A model generated the notes under the pieces. That model did no database searches. It was not told the origin of the DNA and worked only from the letters and a program-made list of their open reading frames with translations. The position numbers were made by a program, and so were the translations under genes. Source: Thermodesulfobacteriota bacterium (lineage in GTDB: Bacteria; Desulfobacterota; Thermodesulfobacteria; Thermodesulfobacteriales; Thermodesulfatatoraceae). From it: a stretch of DNA of 16,490 nucleotides. The stretch's first letter is position 1. Every line of letters begins with the position of its first letter. Below are positions 6,857 through 13,807 of the stretch, in pieces. Where the stretch lies: NCBI GenBank assembly GCA_013154385.1, contig JAADCO010000110.1, positions 1 through 16,490 of the forward strand, read 5' to 3'.

Positions 6857-7308
6857 GACTCTGCGGAGATCGCACCCTGGGACGGCTGGTCAAGTGGCTC
6901 CGCATCCTGGGCATCCCCTGCGAGCTGGTAAGCTACCGGCATCCGGACGAAATACCAGCCGAAAGCCTGCTCCTCACCCGTAACCGGCGCCTGCTCTCGG
7001 AAAAGACCCTCCTCGTCCCCTACGACCGCGTGGAGGACCAGCTCCGCTTCGTCTTCGAGAAGCTCCCCGAGCTCCGCCGCCTGGAGGCTCCTTTCCGCCT
7101 CTGCATCCGCTGCAACGAGCCCCTGGAAGAAGTCTCGCGGGAGGAGGTCTTCGGCCTGGTGCCGGACTTCGTCTACGAGACGAAGGAGCGCTTCCGGCGT
7201 TGTCCCTCCTGCGGCCGCGTCTACTGGCGCGGCACGCATCCCTCGCGGATGCTCTCCAAGCTCAAGCAACTGGGCCTACTCCGGGCGGGCATCGAAGTAG
7301 ACGGGTAG
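6853..7308 (+). CDS. Mut7-C family protein with C-terminal zinc ribbon
   Basis: 151-residue protein of the Mut7-C family (PIN-like fold, predicted RNase, named after the C-terminus of the worm Mut-7 exonuclease). The N-terminal part shows CGDRTLGRLVKWLRILG (4-20) and LLLTRNRRLL (39-48). The C-terminal part is a four-cysteine zinc ribbon with Cys84, Cys87, Cys117 and Cys120, followed by GRVYWRGTH (121-129), a typical family ending. The usual TRD triad is TRN here (Asn44), so one presumed acidic active-site residue is missing. The ATG at 6853 overlaps the DUF362 stop as ATGA, so the two are translationally coupled. The open frame extends upstream of this ATG, but that part is a shadow of the DUF362 gene. 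The 3' end overlaps the kinase gene on the other strand by 33 bases. Confidence 0.87.
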   Translation: MRLCGDRTLGRLVKWLRILGIPCELVSYRHPDEIPAESLLLTRNRRLLSEKTLLVPYDRVEDQLRFVFEKLPELRRLEAPFRLCIRCNEPLEEVSREEVFGLVPDFVYETKERFRRCPSCGRVYWRGTHPSRMLSKLKQLGLLRAGIEVDG

Positions 7309-8367
7309 GAAGATCTTGACCGTCGTCCCGCGGCCCGGCTCGCTGTGGATCTCGATGCGGCCCCGGTGCTCCTCGATGATCTGCTTCACGTAGGGGAGCC
7401 CGAGACCCGTGCGCCGGCCCTTGGTGGAGTAAAAGGGTTTGAAGATGTGGTCCATGATCTCCGGCGGAATGCCCGGGCCGGTGTCCCGGACGATGACGTA
7501 GGCCTCTCCCTTCTCGAGTCCGGTCTCCACCTGGATGCGGTCCCCGCGGCGACAGGCCTCGATGGCGTTCCGGAGGACGTGGACCAGGGCCACCTTGATG
7601 AGCTGACCGTGGCCCCTGAAGAGCAAGGGGCCGCGGCCGTAGCGGGTCTCGATGACGATGCCCTTCTCCTCGGCCTCGGGCAACACGAGGTTCACCGCCG
7701 AATGGACGATGCGGTTGAGGTCCTCCGTGCGAAAGAGGTCCGACTGGCTCTCCATGAGACCTTCGAACTCGCGCACGATCTCCTCGAGGCGCTCCACCTG
7801 TTCCAGGATGAGGCGAAACTTCTGGTCGAGCTTCTCGTTTTGCGGGCACTCCTTGGCCAGCCGCCTGATGAGGCCCCCGATGACCATGACCGGATTGCGC
7901 ACCCGATGGGCGATGCGCAGGGCGAGCTCGGAAATGGTCCTCTCGGAGACGATCTGCTCGAGATCGCGGTTGAGCTCAAGGATCTCCCGGCTCATGTGTT
8001 CGAGCTTTTCGCGCTCCTTGTTGAGGCGCAGACAGATCCTCTCCACGTCGCGCATGAAGAGGGTCACGCCCACGATGAGCATGAAGGAAAGCGTGTTCAG
8101 GGCCCCGATGTAGGGGGAGATGGCGAACCACAGAGGGGCCTCGTGAAGCGCAAGGAGCACGTAGCGCAGGATGTGTCCGCCGCCGCGCACGAAGGCAAAG
8201 ACCATCAGGGTGCCGCACACCCAGCAGAGATAGCTGTAGCGGGGATTGTTGGGGTCCAGGCGATGAGCGGCCAGGGCCTTGCGAAAGGCCAGGGAACCGA
8301 AGACCATCATCCCCAGGGAACCCACGATGTCCACGAGACAGATGATCCCCAGGGGCAGGACGATCAT
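7276..8367 (-). CDS. Membrane sensor histidine kinase (orphan)
   Basis: 363-residue histidine kinase. The N-terminus has about four hydrophobic segments (3-27, 46-61, 64-75, 86-105) with the motif GGGHILR (62-68). A coiled-coil/signalling helix (about 107-140) follows. The H-box is ELALRIAHRVRNPVMVIGGL (147-166) with phospho-acceptor His154. ATPase motifs are the N-box VLRNAIEACRRGD (264-276), G1 DTGPGIP (295-301), the F-box (IFKPFYSTK, 308-316) and G2 GLGL (321-324). The ATG at 8367 overlaps the stop of the upstream membrane protein gene as ATGA; the frame is open further 5' but there only shadows that gene. No response regulator is adjacent, so the output is unknown. The C-terminal codons overlap the convergent Mut7-C gene by 33 bases. 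Confidence 0.92.
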   Translation of the reverse strand: MIVLPLGIICLVDIVGSLGMMVFGSLAFRKALAAHRLDPNNPRYSYLCWVCGTLMVFAFVRGGGHILRYVLLALHEAPLWFAISPYIGALNTLSFMLIVGVTLFMRDVERICLRLNKEREKLEHMSREILELNRDLEQIVSERTISELALRIAHRVRNPVMVIGGLIRRLAKECPQNEKLDQKFRLILEQVERLEEIVREFEGLMESQSDLFRTEDLNRIVHSAVNLVLPEAEEKGIVIETRYGRGPLLFRGHGQLIKVALVHVLRNAIEACRRGDRIQVETGLEKGEAYVIVRDTGPGIPPEIMDHIFKPFYSTKGRRTGLGLPYVKQIIEEHRGRIEIHSEPGRGTTVKIFLPVYFDARPE

Positions 8368-8822
8368 TCGCCCCCCTCTTTCAACAGGGCTTCGAGGCGG
8401 CTCAACCCGCGATAGAGGAGATAGAAGGCCGCCAGGGCGAAGACGTTGTCGTTCTTGAAGACGAAGTAGAAGAACTCGAGGGGGCCCTCGATCCGCAGCC
8501 AGCGATAGCAATAGTGGAGCCCCTCCTGCCAGGAGAGGAAGATCTCCCGCGCGGCCAGGCGGGTGAAGATGTGCCCGCCCAGGGCCCAGACGTTCCAGAA
8601 GGCCAGGGAGTAGGCCGCCCACTTGAGATAGCGCCAGTGGGGCCTTTCGGCGAGACCCGAGAGCCGCAGACGATAGGCAAAGACCACCATGGCCCCGGCA
8701 AAGAAGAGATGGGCCAACTGATGGGCTATCAGACCCTCAGGAGGCGGGTGTTCCTGAAGGGCGAAAGCGGGATCCGCCCAGCCGAAAGACAGGAAGATGA
8801 AAAGGGCCGCAAGAACAAACAT
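8364..8822 (-). CDS. Small histidine-rich membrane protein, probable partner of the kinase
   Basis: I do not recognise a named family. The product (152 residues from the ATG at 8822) begins with a signal-like hydrophobic stretch ending in AFA (19-21), followed by about three more membrane segments (31-51, 66-86, 117-138). It is rich in histidine (H34, H38, H84, H103) and tryptophan. The motif WALGGHIFTRL (79-89) has a counterpart, FVRGGGHILRYV, in the kinase encoded just downstream, and the hydrophobic pattern around it is also similar. The gene overlaps the kinase by 4 bases, so a joint sensory role is a reasonable inference. An in-frame ATG five codons upstream (8837) is an alternative start. 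AAGGGG before 8822 favours the shorter form, although the spacing is tight. Confidence 0.75.
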   Translation of the reverse strand: MFVLAALFIFLSFGWADPAFALQEHPPPEGLIAHQLAHLFFAGAMVVFAYRLRLSGLAERPHWRYLKWAAYSLAFWNVWALGGHIFTRLAAREIFLSWQEGLHYCYRWLRIEGPLEFFYFVFKNDNVFALAAFYLLYRGLSRLEALLKEGGE

Positions 8823-8835
8823 TTCCCCTTCAAGC

Positions 8836-8865
8836 ATTATAGATGGCGCCGCTTTCCGAAAGCAA
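8836..8865 (-). promoter_or_regulatory. Candidate sigma-70-type promoter upstream of the small membrane protein/kinase pair
   Basis: On the minus strand TTGCTT (8865-8860), an 18-base spacer and a perfect TATAAT (8841-8836) lie between the DUF4198 stop (8875) and the membrane protein start (8822). Transcription would begin near 8829, leaving a leader of only a few bases. The -10 match could be chance; the -35 match is weak. Confidence 0.3.
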
Positions 8866-8874
8866 ACGGAAAAA

Positions 8875-9711
8875 CTACTCCGTTTCCGGGCGAATCCGCG
8901 GCGCGGTTTCCGGAGGAGTGTAAGGGGCCTTGACGTAGAGCCAGAAGCTCGCGCGCAGATAGAAGGGAAACTTCTGCTGACCCAGGGTGAAGTTTCCCGC
9001 GGGAAAGATCGCCGAGAGCAACCACCATCCGGGATGCGGAAAGGAGACCGTGAGGCATCCCCCTTCATCGGTGAGGAGATCACCGTACATGAGGGGGACG
9101 TCCGGCCGTTCGTTCTCGTCCAGGGGAAGCTCCTCGGGCCGCAGATAGACGCCGAGATAGGGGACCATCTGCACCCGGATACCCGAAGCGGGCTCGCCCT
9201 CGAAGAGGACCCGCGCCTTGAACACGGAGCCTGCCACGAGCCCGTAAGGCCGGGTGAGGGGCACTATCTCCACCCGGAGCCCGAGCGTCCTTTCCCAGCC
9301 CTTGCGCTGTTCCACGTGTAGCGGCACCTTGACCCACTCCCGCCAGACCTCTCCGGCCCCGGGGACAAGGGTGGGATCCGTGGTGAGCACGAGATAGTGA
9401 TCGCCGGGGGATTGGGCGATGAAGCGCGCCTGCCAGGCAAAGCGCTTCTTCCCCGAGGCGTAGTCGAAGATCTGGAGGCGTCTCAGGGCCACGAGGCGCG
9501 GCTTCTCGTCCGGGGCGTAGATCATGGCGCGCGGGGCCTTGAGATCGAAGATCACGCCCTGGAAGGGCTCGCTCCGGAAGATGTCCCAGCGCACCTCCTT
9601 CCCCTTGAGGGCGTAGCCCTCGCCTTCCTGGATGGCGGTGAGAAAAAAGGCCCTGGCCTCACCCACCGCGAGGAAGACGAGCAAAATGGTAAGGAGGACC
9701 CGCTTGCGCAT
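8875..9711 (-). CDS. Secreted DUF4198-family protein
   Basis: 278-residue exported protein. A signal peptide is clear: MRKR, a hydrophobic core (5-17) and a probable cleavage after ARA (19-21). The mature part is beta-rich. Its C-terminal half carries the DUF4198 pattern: VEIVPLTRPYGLVAGSVFKA (147-166), RVLFEGEPASGIRVQM (167-182), TDEGGCLTVSFPHPGWWLLSA (214-234, key Gly217-Gly218 and Trp229-Trp230) and FWLYVK (256-261). Family members are periplasmic, and some (NikK-type) sit beside nickel or cobalt importers; no such importer is visible here. I prefer the ATG at 9711 over the GTG one codon upstream; no strong ribosome site precedes either. The gene is followed within about 50 bases by the membrane protein/kinase pair on the same strand, so it may be part of the same sensory unit. 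Confidence 0.8.
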   Translation of the reverse strand: MRKRVLLTILLVFLAVGEARAFFLTAIQEGEGYALKGKEVRWDIFRSEPFQGVIFDLKAPRAMIYAPDEKPRLVALRRLQIFDYASGKKRFAWQARFIAQSPGDHYLVLTTDPTLVPGAGEVWREWVKVPLHVEQRKGWERTLGLRVEIVPLTRPYGLVAGSVFKARVLFEGEPASGIRVQMVPYLGVYLRPEELPLDENERPDVPLMYGDLLTDEGGCLTVSFPHPGWWLLSAIFPAGNFTLGQQKFPFYLRASFWLYVKAPYTPPETAPRIRPETE

Positions 9712-9752
9712 CACTATCCGTTTCGGAACAAAGGCCGGAAAGGTTCACCCTT

Positions 9753-9781
9753 TTGACCAGAGCCGGAAAAGTCGGTACATA
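9753..9781 (+). promoter_or_regulatory. Candidate promoter for the livF-paaK pair
   Basis: TTGACC (9753-9758), a 17-base spacer and TACATA (9776-9781) precede the ATG at 9789. The -35 is a near-perfect match and the -10 is weak. Transcription would start at or within a base or two of the start codon, which would make the message leaderless; AAGG at 9781-9784 is otherwise the only ribosome-site candidate. Confidence 0.35.
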
Positions 9782-9788
9782 AGGCTCG

Positions 9789-10523
9789 ATGCTAGCCGTG
9801 CGCAACCTGACCACCACCTACGGGCCGGTCGTGGCCCTCAAGAACGTCTCGCTCCACGTGGGAGAGGGCGAGATAGTGTGTCTGATCGGGGCCAACGGCG
9901 CGGGGAAGAGCACCCTCATGCTCTCCATCATGGGGGTGGTCAAGCCCCGCTCCGGGGAGATCCTCTTCGAGGGCGAACCCATCCAGAAGAAGGACCCGCC
10001 GGAGGTGGTGGCCAGGGGCATAAGCCTCGTCCCGGAAGGGCGCCAGATCTTCTATCCCCTGAGTGTGGAAGAAAACCTCGAGCTCGGCGCCTATCAGCGG
10101 CTCAAGCGCGAACCCAAGGAAGCCATCCGCCACGACCTGGAGCACGTCTACGAACTCTTCCCGCGCCTCAAGGAGCGCCGGAAACAGCTTGCCGGCACCC
10201 TTTCCGGCGGTGAACAGCAGATGCTCGCCATCGGGCGGGCCTTCATGGCCAAACCCAAGCTCCTCATGCTCGACGAACCCTCTCTGGGTCTCGCCCCGCG
10301 CCTGGTGGACACCATTCTCGAGGCCATCGTGGCCCTGAACCGCGAAGGGCTCACCATCCTCCTCGTGGAACAAAACGCGAGGAAGGCCCTTTCCCTGGCC
10401 CATCGAGGTTACGTACTGGAGACGGGAAAGATCGTGCTCCAGGGCAAGACCGCCGATCTCCTGGCTGACGAAGACGTGCGCCGGGCCTATCTCGGCCGGG
10501 ACTATCGGCAGTTTACGGACTAG
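9789..10523 (+). CDS. livF: LivF-type ABC transporter ATPase (branched-chain amino acid family)
   Basis: 244-residue ATPase of the high-affinity branched-chain amino acid (HAAT) importer family, LivF branch. Motifs are Walker A GANGAGKS (34-41), the LivF-type Q-loop region LVPEGRQIFYPLSVEENL (80-97), signature LSGGEQQMLAIGRA (138-151), Walker B LLMLDEPSLGLAP (158-170) and LLVEQNA (191-197), where this family has Gln instead of the switch His. The length is typical. It stands alone: no LivG, LivH, LivM or binding protein is next to it, because the upstream gene is divergent and unrelated. A PaaK-family gene follows after 10 bases. The permeases may be elsewhere in the genome. The family assignment is firm; the substrate is not. 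Confidence 0.9.
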   Translation: MLAVRNLTTTYGPVVALKNVSLHVGEGEIVCLIGANGAGKSTLMLSIMGVVKPRSGEILFEGEPIQKKDPPEVVARGISLVPEGRQIFYPLSVEENLELGAYQRLKREPKEAIRHDLEHVYELFPRLKERRKQLAGTLSGGEQQMLAIGRAFMAKPKLLMLDEPSLGLAPRLVDTILEAIVALNREGLTILLVEQNARKALSLAHRGYVLETGKIVLQGKTADLLADEDVRRAYLGRDYRQFTD

Positions 10524-10533
10524 AGGTGCACCT

Positions 10534-11811
10534 ATGGAGATGGACAACCGCGTAGAATTCCTCTCGGAAGAGGGCTGGCGTCAATGGCATCTGGAACTCC
10601 TCCAAAGCACCCTCAACCGGGTGTACGAGAGGGTGCCCTTCTACCGCAAGCTCATGGACGAAAAGGGGCTGCGCCCGGAAGACATCACCTCGCTCGAAGA
10701 CCTGCGCCGCCTCCCCTTCACCACGCGCGAGCACCTGGAGGAAAACTATCCCTACGATCTCTTCGCCGTGCCGTTGAGGGACATCGTCCGTCTCCACACC
10801 TTTCCCGGCATCTCCGCGCCCATCGTCAAAGGCTTCACCGCGCGCGACCTGCTCGCCATTCGCCGGCTCACCGCGCGCTTCCTGACTACCTGCGGCGTAA
10901 CCTCCGAAGACATCGTCCAGATATGCCTCGATCCCGGAATGTCCATCTGGATCGAGGAACTCAAGGAAGGCGCCGAGGCCCTGGGGGCGCTCGTCATCCC
11001 TCCGGACCCGCAGAGCACTTCGCATCGCCTGCGCATCATGCGCGACTTTCGCACCTCCGTGCTCATCACCACGCCCTCCTACGCCCTCTATCTGGCGGAA
11101 ATGATGGTCGAGGAAGGGTTCACGCCCCGCAGTCTGCGCCTGGCCGTGCTGGTGGGAGAGGGGCTAGAGACGAGCACGAGGCTCCGGCTGGAGAAACAAC
11201 TGGGGATAGACACGCGTCTGGGCTACGGGATCACCGAAGCCATCGGGCCCGGCATGGGCTACGAATGCGAGGAGCGCAAGGGGTACCATCTGGCCGCCGA
11301 CTACTTCCTCCCGGAGATCATTGACCCCGAAACCGGGGAGCCCCTGCCTCCGGGGCAAAAGGGAGAGCTGGTCATCACCACCCTGGCGGTAAAGGCCAAC
11401 CCCCTCATCCGCTTTCGCACCGGAGACCTGACGCACTTCCTCGAAGGAAACTGCCGTTGCGGACGCACCACCCCGCGGATCGGGCAGATAGAAGGCCAGA
11501 TAGACGGCCGGGTGTCCGTGCGCGGCATCAAGATCTCTCTCCGCTACATCGAGGCCCTGCTCAAGGAGGCCTACGGACACGTGCCCCTCTATCTGCTTCG
11601 CATCAAGAGGTCCCGCTTCCTCGAAAAACTCGAGCTCTGGCTGGCCATCAACGAGCAGCTCTTCGAGCCGAGCATCCTCGGCCTCCACCGCCTGGCGGAA
11701 ATCTTCGAGCAGAAATTCGAAGAGACGTTTGGCCTCCCCTGCCGGGTCAAACTGGTGGAGGAAGACCATCTGCGCGAGGTGGCTAAAGGCCAGCGGATCC
11801 TTTTTGACTAG
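10534..11811 (+). CDS. Phenylacetate-CoA ligase (PaaK) family protein with degenerate ATP-binding loop
   Basis: 425-residue member of the adenylate-forming superfamily, closest to PaaK/aryl-CoA ligases by motif order. It shows TLNRVYERVPFYRKL (26-40), LPFTTREHL (60-68), TTPSYA (179-184), GYGITEAIGPGMGYEC (230-245), PEIIDPETGEPLPPGQKGEL (260-279), IRFRTGDLT (292-300), CRCGRTTPRIG (307-317), a core-8-like DGRVSVRGIK (324-333) and a terminal AKGQRILFD (417-425), where Lys418 may be the core-10 lysine. The phosphate loop, normally HxSSGTTGKP, reads HTFPGISAPI (88-97) and has lost the Ser/Thr-Gly pattern. It may therefore be inactive as a ligase or use another mechanism. The ATG has an AGAGGTG ribosome site, and the gene is 10 bases after livF. 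The 3' end overlaps the convergent peptidase gene by 29 bases. Confidence 0.82.
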   Translation: MEMDNRVEFLSEEGWRQWHLELLQSTLNRVYERVPFYRKLMDEKGLRPEDITSLEDLRRLPFTTREHLEENYPYDLFAVPLRDIVRLHTFPGISAPIVKGFTARDLLAIRRLTARFLTTCGVTSEDIVQICLDPGMSIWIEELKEGAEALGALVIPPDPQSTSHRLRIMRDFRTSVLITTPSYALYLAEMMVEEGFTPRSLRLAVLVGEGLETSTRLRLEKQLGIDTRLGYGITEAIGPGMGYECEERKGYHLAADYFLPEIIDPETGEPLPPGQKGELVITTLAVKANPLIRFRTGDLTHFLEGNCRCGRTTPRIGQIEGQIDGRVSVRGIKISLRYIEALLKEAYGHVPLYLLRIKRSRFLEKLELWLAINEQLFEPSILGLHRLAEIFEQKFEETFGLPCRVKLVEEDHLREVAKGQRILFD

Positions 11812-13162
11812 CCTTGACCATCTCGAGCTTTTCGGTGATGCGCGTGCGCACCCACTGGGGATCGAACCATTCTATCGGGTCCACGAAGATCCCCTGGACG
11901 ATGGTGCCAAAGTGCAGATGGTCGCCTCCGGCCAGACCGGTGGTGTCCGTGTAGGCGATGAGTTGCCCGCGTTTTACGTGGTCCCCTTCCGAGACCGTGA
12001 AGCCGGCCAGATGGGCGTAGAGGGTGAAAAGCCCGAGACCGTGATCGAGGATGATGGTGTTTCCGTAGATGCCGAGATAGTCGGCAAAGACCACCTGGCC
12101 TTCGGCTGCCGCGGGCACCGGGGCGCCGGAGACAGAGGCCAGGTCAATGCCCAGATGGGTGGCCTCGCCGATCTTTTCCTTGCCGTAGTAGTAGGTGCGA
12201 TGGTCTCCGAAGAGAGACCGCGTGGCCGACCGGGGAAGCCGCAAAAGGGCCTTGGTGGCGTAGAAGTCGTCAACGCGCGACTGGCGGCAGATCTTCGAGA
12301 TCTGCTCGTTGTTCTTGGTGCGCAGCACGGAGTTGATGTAGATGAAGGCCTTGAGCAGGTTGGTGTGCGGGATCTCCGGATACCGGTCGAGGAACTCGGG
12401 GATCTTGCGCTTCAAGAAGCCGTCGGAGATGTGGATGACGTCGCGCCGATAGTGCTTGCGCTTCAAATAGTAGGGAATGGGCAGATTGGACTTGTTGCCC
12501 GCCTGATCCACGGCCTCGATGATCATGTTCGAAACGCTCTTCTTCTCGATGGGAAGGGCGATCAGCGCGAAGCAGGCCCCGGGATAGGACGGAAGCTCGT
12601 AGCCGCGGAAGAAGAGGTCGTCTATGCGGACCCCGTGATAGCGCACGGGCTCAGAAAGCCGATAGACCACGAGATTGCTGCCCCCGGGCACGAGATAGTG
12701 GAGGTTTGAAAGGACCACGATGCGCGCGGGCTCCAGATCGAGGATGACCTTCTTCTTGGCCACCAGGCTGTTGCCCTTGAGCCCGTTGCGCCAGGAACCG
12801 TCGGTTACCTGGATGAGGAGGAGGGCCTCGCCGCTGCGAAAACCCATCTTCAAGGGCTCGAAGGAGATCTCAAAGCTCTTTTCCCGCACCGCAGAACCCC
12901 GCAGGCGATCCACGGGGAAGACCTCGTGAAAGATGACTTCCTGACGTCCTTTTTGGGTGAGGACGAGGAGGACCTCCCGAATGCCCGAACGCTCGTCAGC
13001 CACGGTGAGGCTGATCTTGGCGTGCCGCCCCAGGCGTTCGGGCATGCTCAAGCGCAGGATCTTTGGAGGACTGCCTTCGAACTTGTAGAAGAAAAGCGCG
13101 CTGAGACCGATAACCACCAACAAAACCGCGATCAAAAGGAAGATGGAAAGAATACGTTTCAC
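11783..13162 (-). CDS. Membrane-anchored M23 (LytM-type) metallopeptidase
   Basis: 459-residue cell-wall hydrolase candidate. A single N-terminal membrane anchor (about 4-27) is followed by a large periplasmic region (30-320) with an apparently beta-rich part that I do not recognise. The C-terminal M23 domain carries all zinc ligands and catalytic histidines: HLGID (His336, Asp340), YAHLAG (His384) and HLHFG (His415, His417). Such proteins cleave peptidoglycan cross-bridges or, when degenerate, activate amidases; here the site looks complete. I chose the GTG at 13162 because a GGAGG site lies exactly 5 bases upstream. A TTG four codons earlier is in frame but would sit inside that site. It is divergent from the coiled-coil membrane protein gene and overlaps the paaK-like gene by 29 bases at the 3' end. 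Confidence 0.9.
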   Translation of the reverse strand: MKRILSIFLLIAVLLVVIGLSALFFYKFEGSPPKILRLSMPERLGRHAKISLTVADERSGIREVLLVLTQKGRQEVIFHEVFPVDRLRGSAVREKSFEISFEPLKMGFRSGEALLLIQVTDGSWRNGLKGNSLVAKKKVILDLEPARIVVLSNLHYLVPGGSNLVVYRLSEPVRYHGVRIDDLFFRGYELPSYPGACFALIALPIEKKSVSNMIIEAVDQAGNKSNLPIPYYLKRKHYRRDVIHISDGFLKRKIPEFLDRYPEIPHTNLLKAFIYINSVLRTKNNEQISKICRQSRVDDFYATKALLRLPRSATRSLFGDHRTYYYGKEKIGEATHLGIDLASVSGAPVPAAAEGQVVFADYLGIYGNTIILDHGLGLFTLYAHLAGFTVSEGDHVKRGQLIAYTDTTGLAGGDHLHFGTIVQGIFVDPIEWFDPQWVRTRITEKLEMVKASQKGSAGL

Positions 13163-13167
13163 CTTTT

Positions 13168-13172
13168 CCTCC
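13168..13172 (-). promoter_or_regulatory. Ribosome binding site fixing the GTG start of the M23 peptidase
   Basis: GGAGG on the minus strand, 5 bases upstream of the GTG at 13162. It decides between that start and an upstream in-frame TTG, which begins two bases before the site and overlaps it. Confidence 0.75.
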
Positions 13173-13219
13173 AAAAGCCTTTATAGTGGAAACACACAAA
13201 TCCCATCGGGAGCATCTGC

Positions 13220-13807
13220 ATGACTCTTATAGTCAAGCTCAGGCGGGTTTTAAAGAGGGCTCTTTTCCTGATGCTGATCTCCTTGCTGATCACGGGATTC
13301 ACCCTGCCGCCGAAACTTGCGGAAAAATTAAGCAGACTGCCCTGGATAGGCCAACATTTAAAGGTCCCGCAGCCCCCGGAAAAAGAGAAGAAGGAGGCCG
13401 AGGAGGCCCTCTCCGCCGCGCGCCTGGCCGGTGCCCCCCAGTACGCCCCGGAAAAGTGGCAGATGGCCCTCAAGATCTTCGAACGGGCCCAGACCTACTT
13501 TCGCGAGGGGAAATACCGCTGGGCCCAGGCCACCTTTGAAAAGGCCAAGCAAAAGGCCCTGGAAGCCAAGGAAGCCGCGGAAAAGAAGCGGGAGGAACTG
13601 CGCCAGAGGGCCCTTGAAAAATACGAGCAGCTCCTCGGGGAGATAGAAGACCTGAAGGCCGAAGACCTCTCATTGAGGATTCGCCTGCGCTATCTGCGCG
13701 GCTTGATAGATCAGGAAGACTTCGAGACGTTCGACGAGGAATTCCGCCGTCTCCGGCAGGAGATCCAAAAGCTCAAAAAGGGGCCAAAAACACAAAAGGG
13801 GGCCTAA
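13220..13807 (+). CDS. Small membrane-anchored coiled-coil protein, DUF4398-like
   Basis: 195-residue protein with a basic N-terminus (RRVLKR, 8-13), one hydrophobic segment (about 14-29) that is a signal anchor or signal peptide, and a strongly charged helical remainder. Residues 59-117 (EAEEALSAARLAGAPQYAPE and onward through REGKYRWAQATFEKAKQKAL) match the DUF4398 pattern of alanine-rich helices in which GA..YAP is typical. Residues 105-190 read as coiled coil. It probably sits in the periplasm facing the envelope, but no function is known. The ATG at 13220 has only a weak upstream purine run (CGGGAGC). It is divergent from the M23 peptidase, so a shared role in envelope maintenance is possible. 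The stop codon lies in the loop of the terminator hairpin that ends the gene. Confidence 0.78.
   Translation: MTLIVKLRRVLKRALFLMLISLLITGFTLPPKLAEKLSRLPWIGQHLKVPQPPEKEKKEAEEALSAARLAGAPQYAPEKWQMALKIFERAQTYFREGKYRWAQATFEKAKQKALEAKEAAEKKREELRQRALEKYEQLLGEIEDLKAEDLSLRIRLRYLRGLIDQEDFETFDEEFRRLRQEIQKLKKGPKTQKGA

Noticed and set aside
8368..8622. N-terminal extension of the kinase frame
   Set aside because: It is a shadow of the small membrane protein gene, rich in Leu/Arg/Pro. The ATGA overlap at 8364-8367 gives a natural start.
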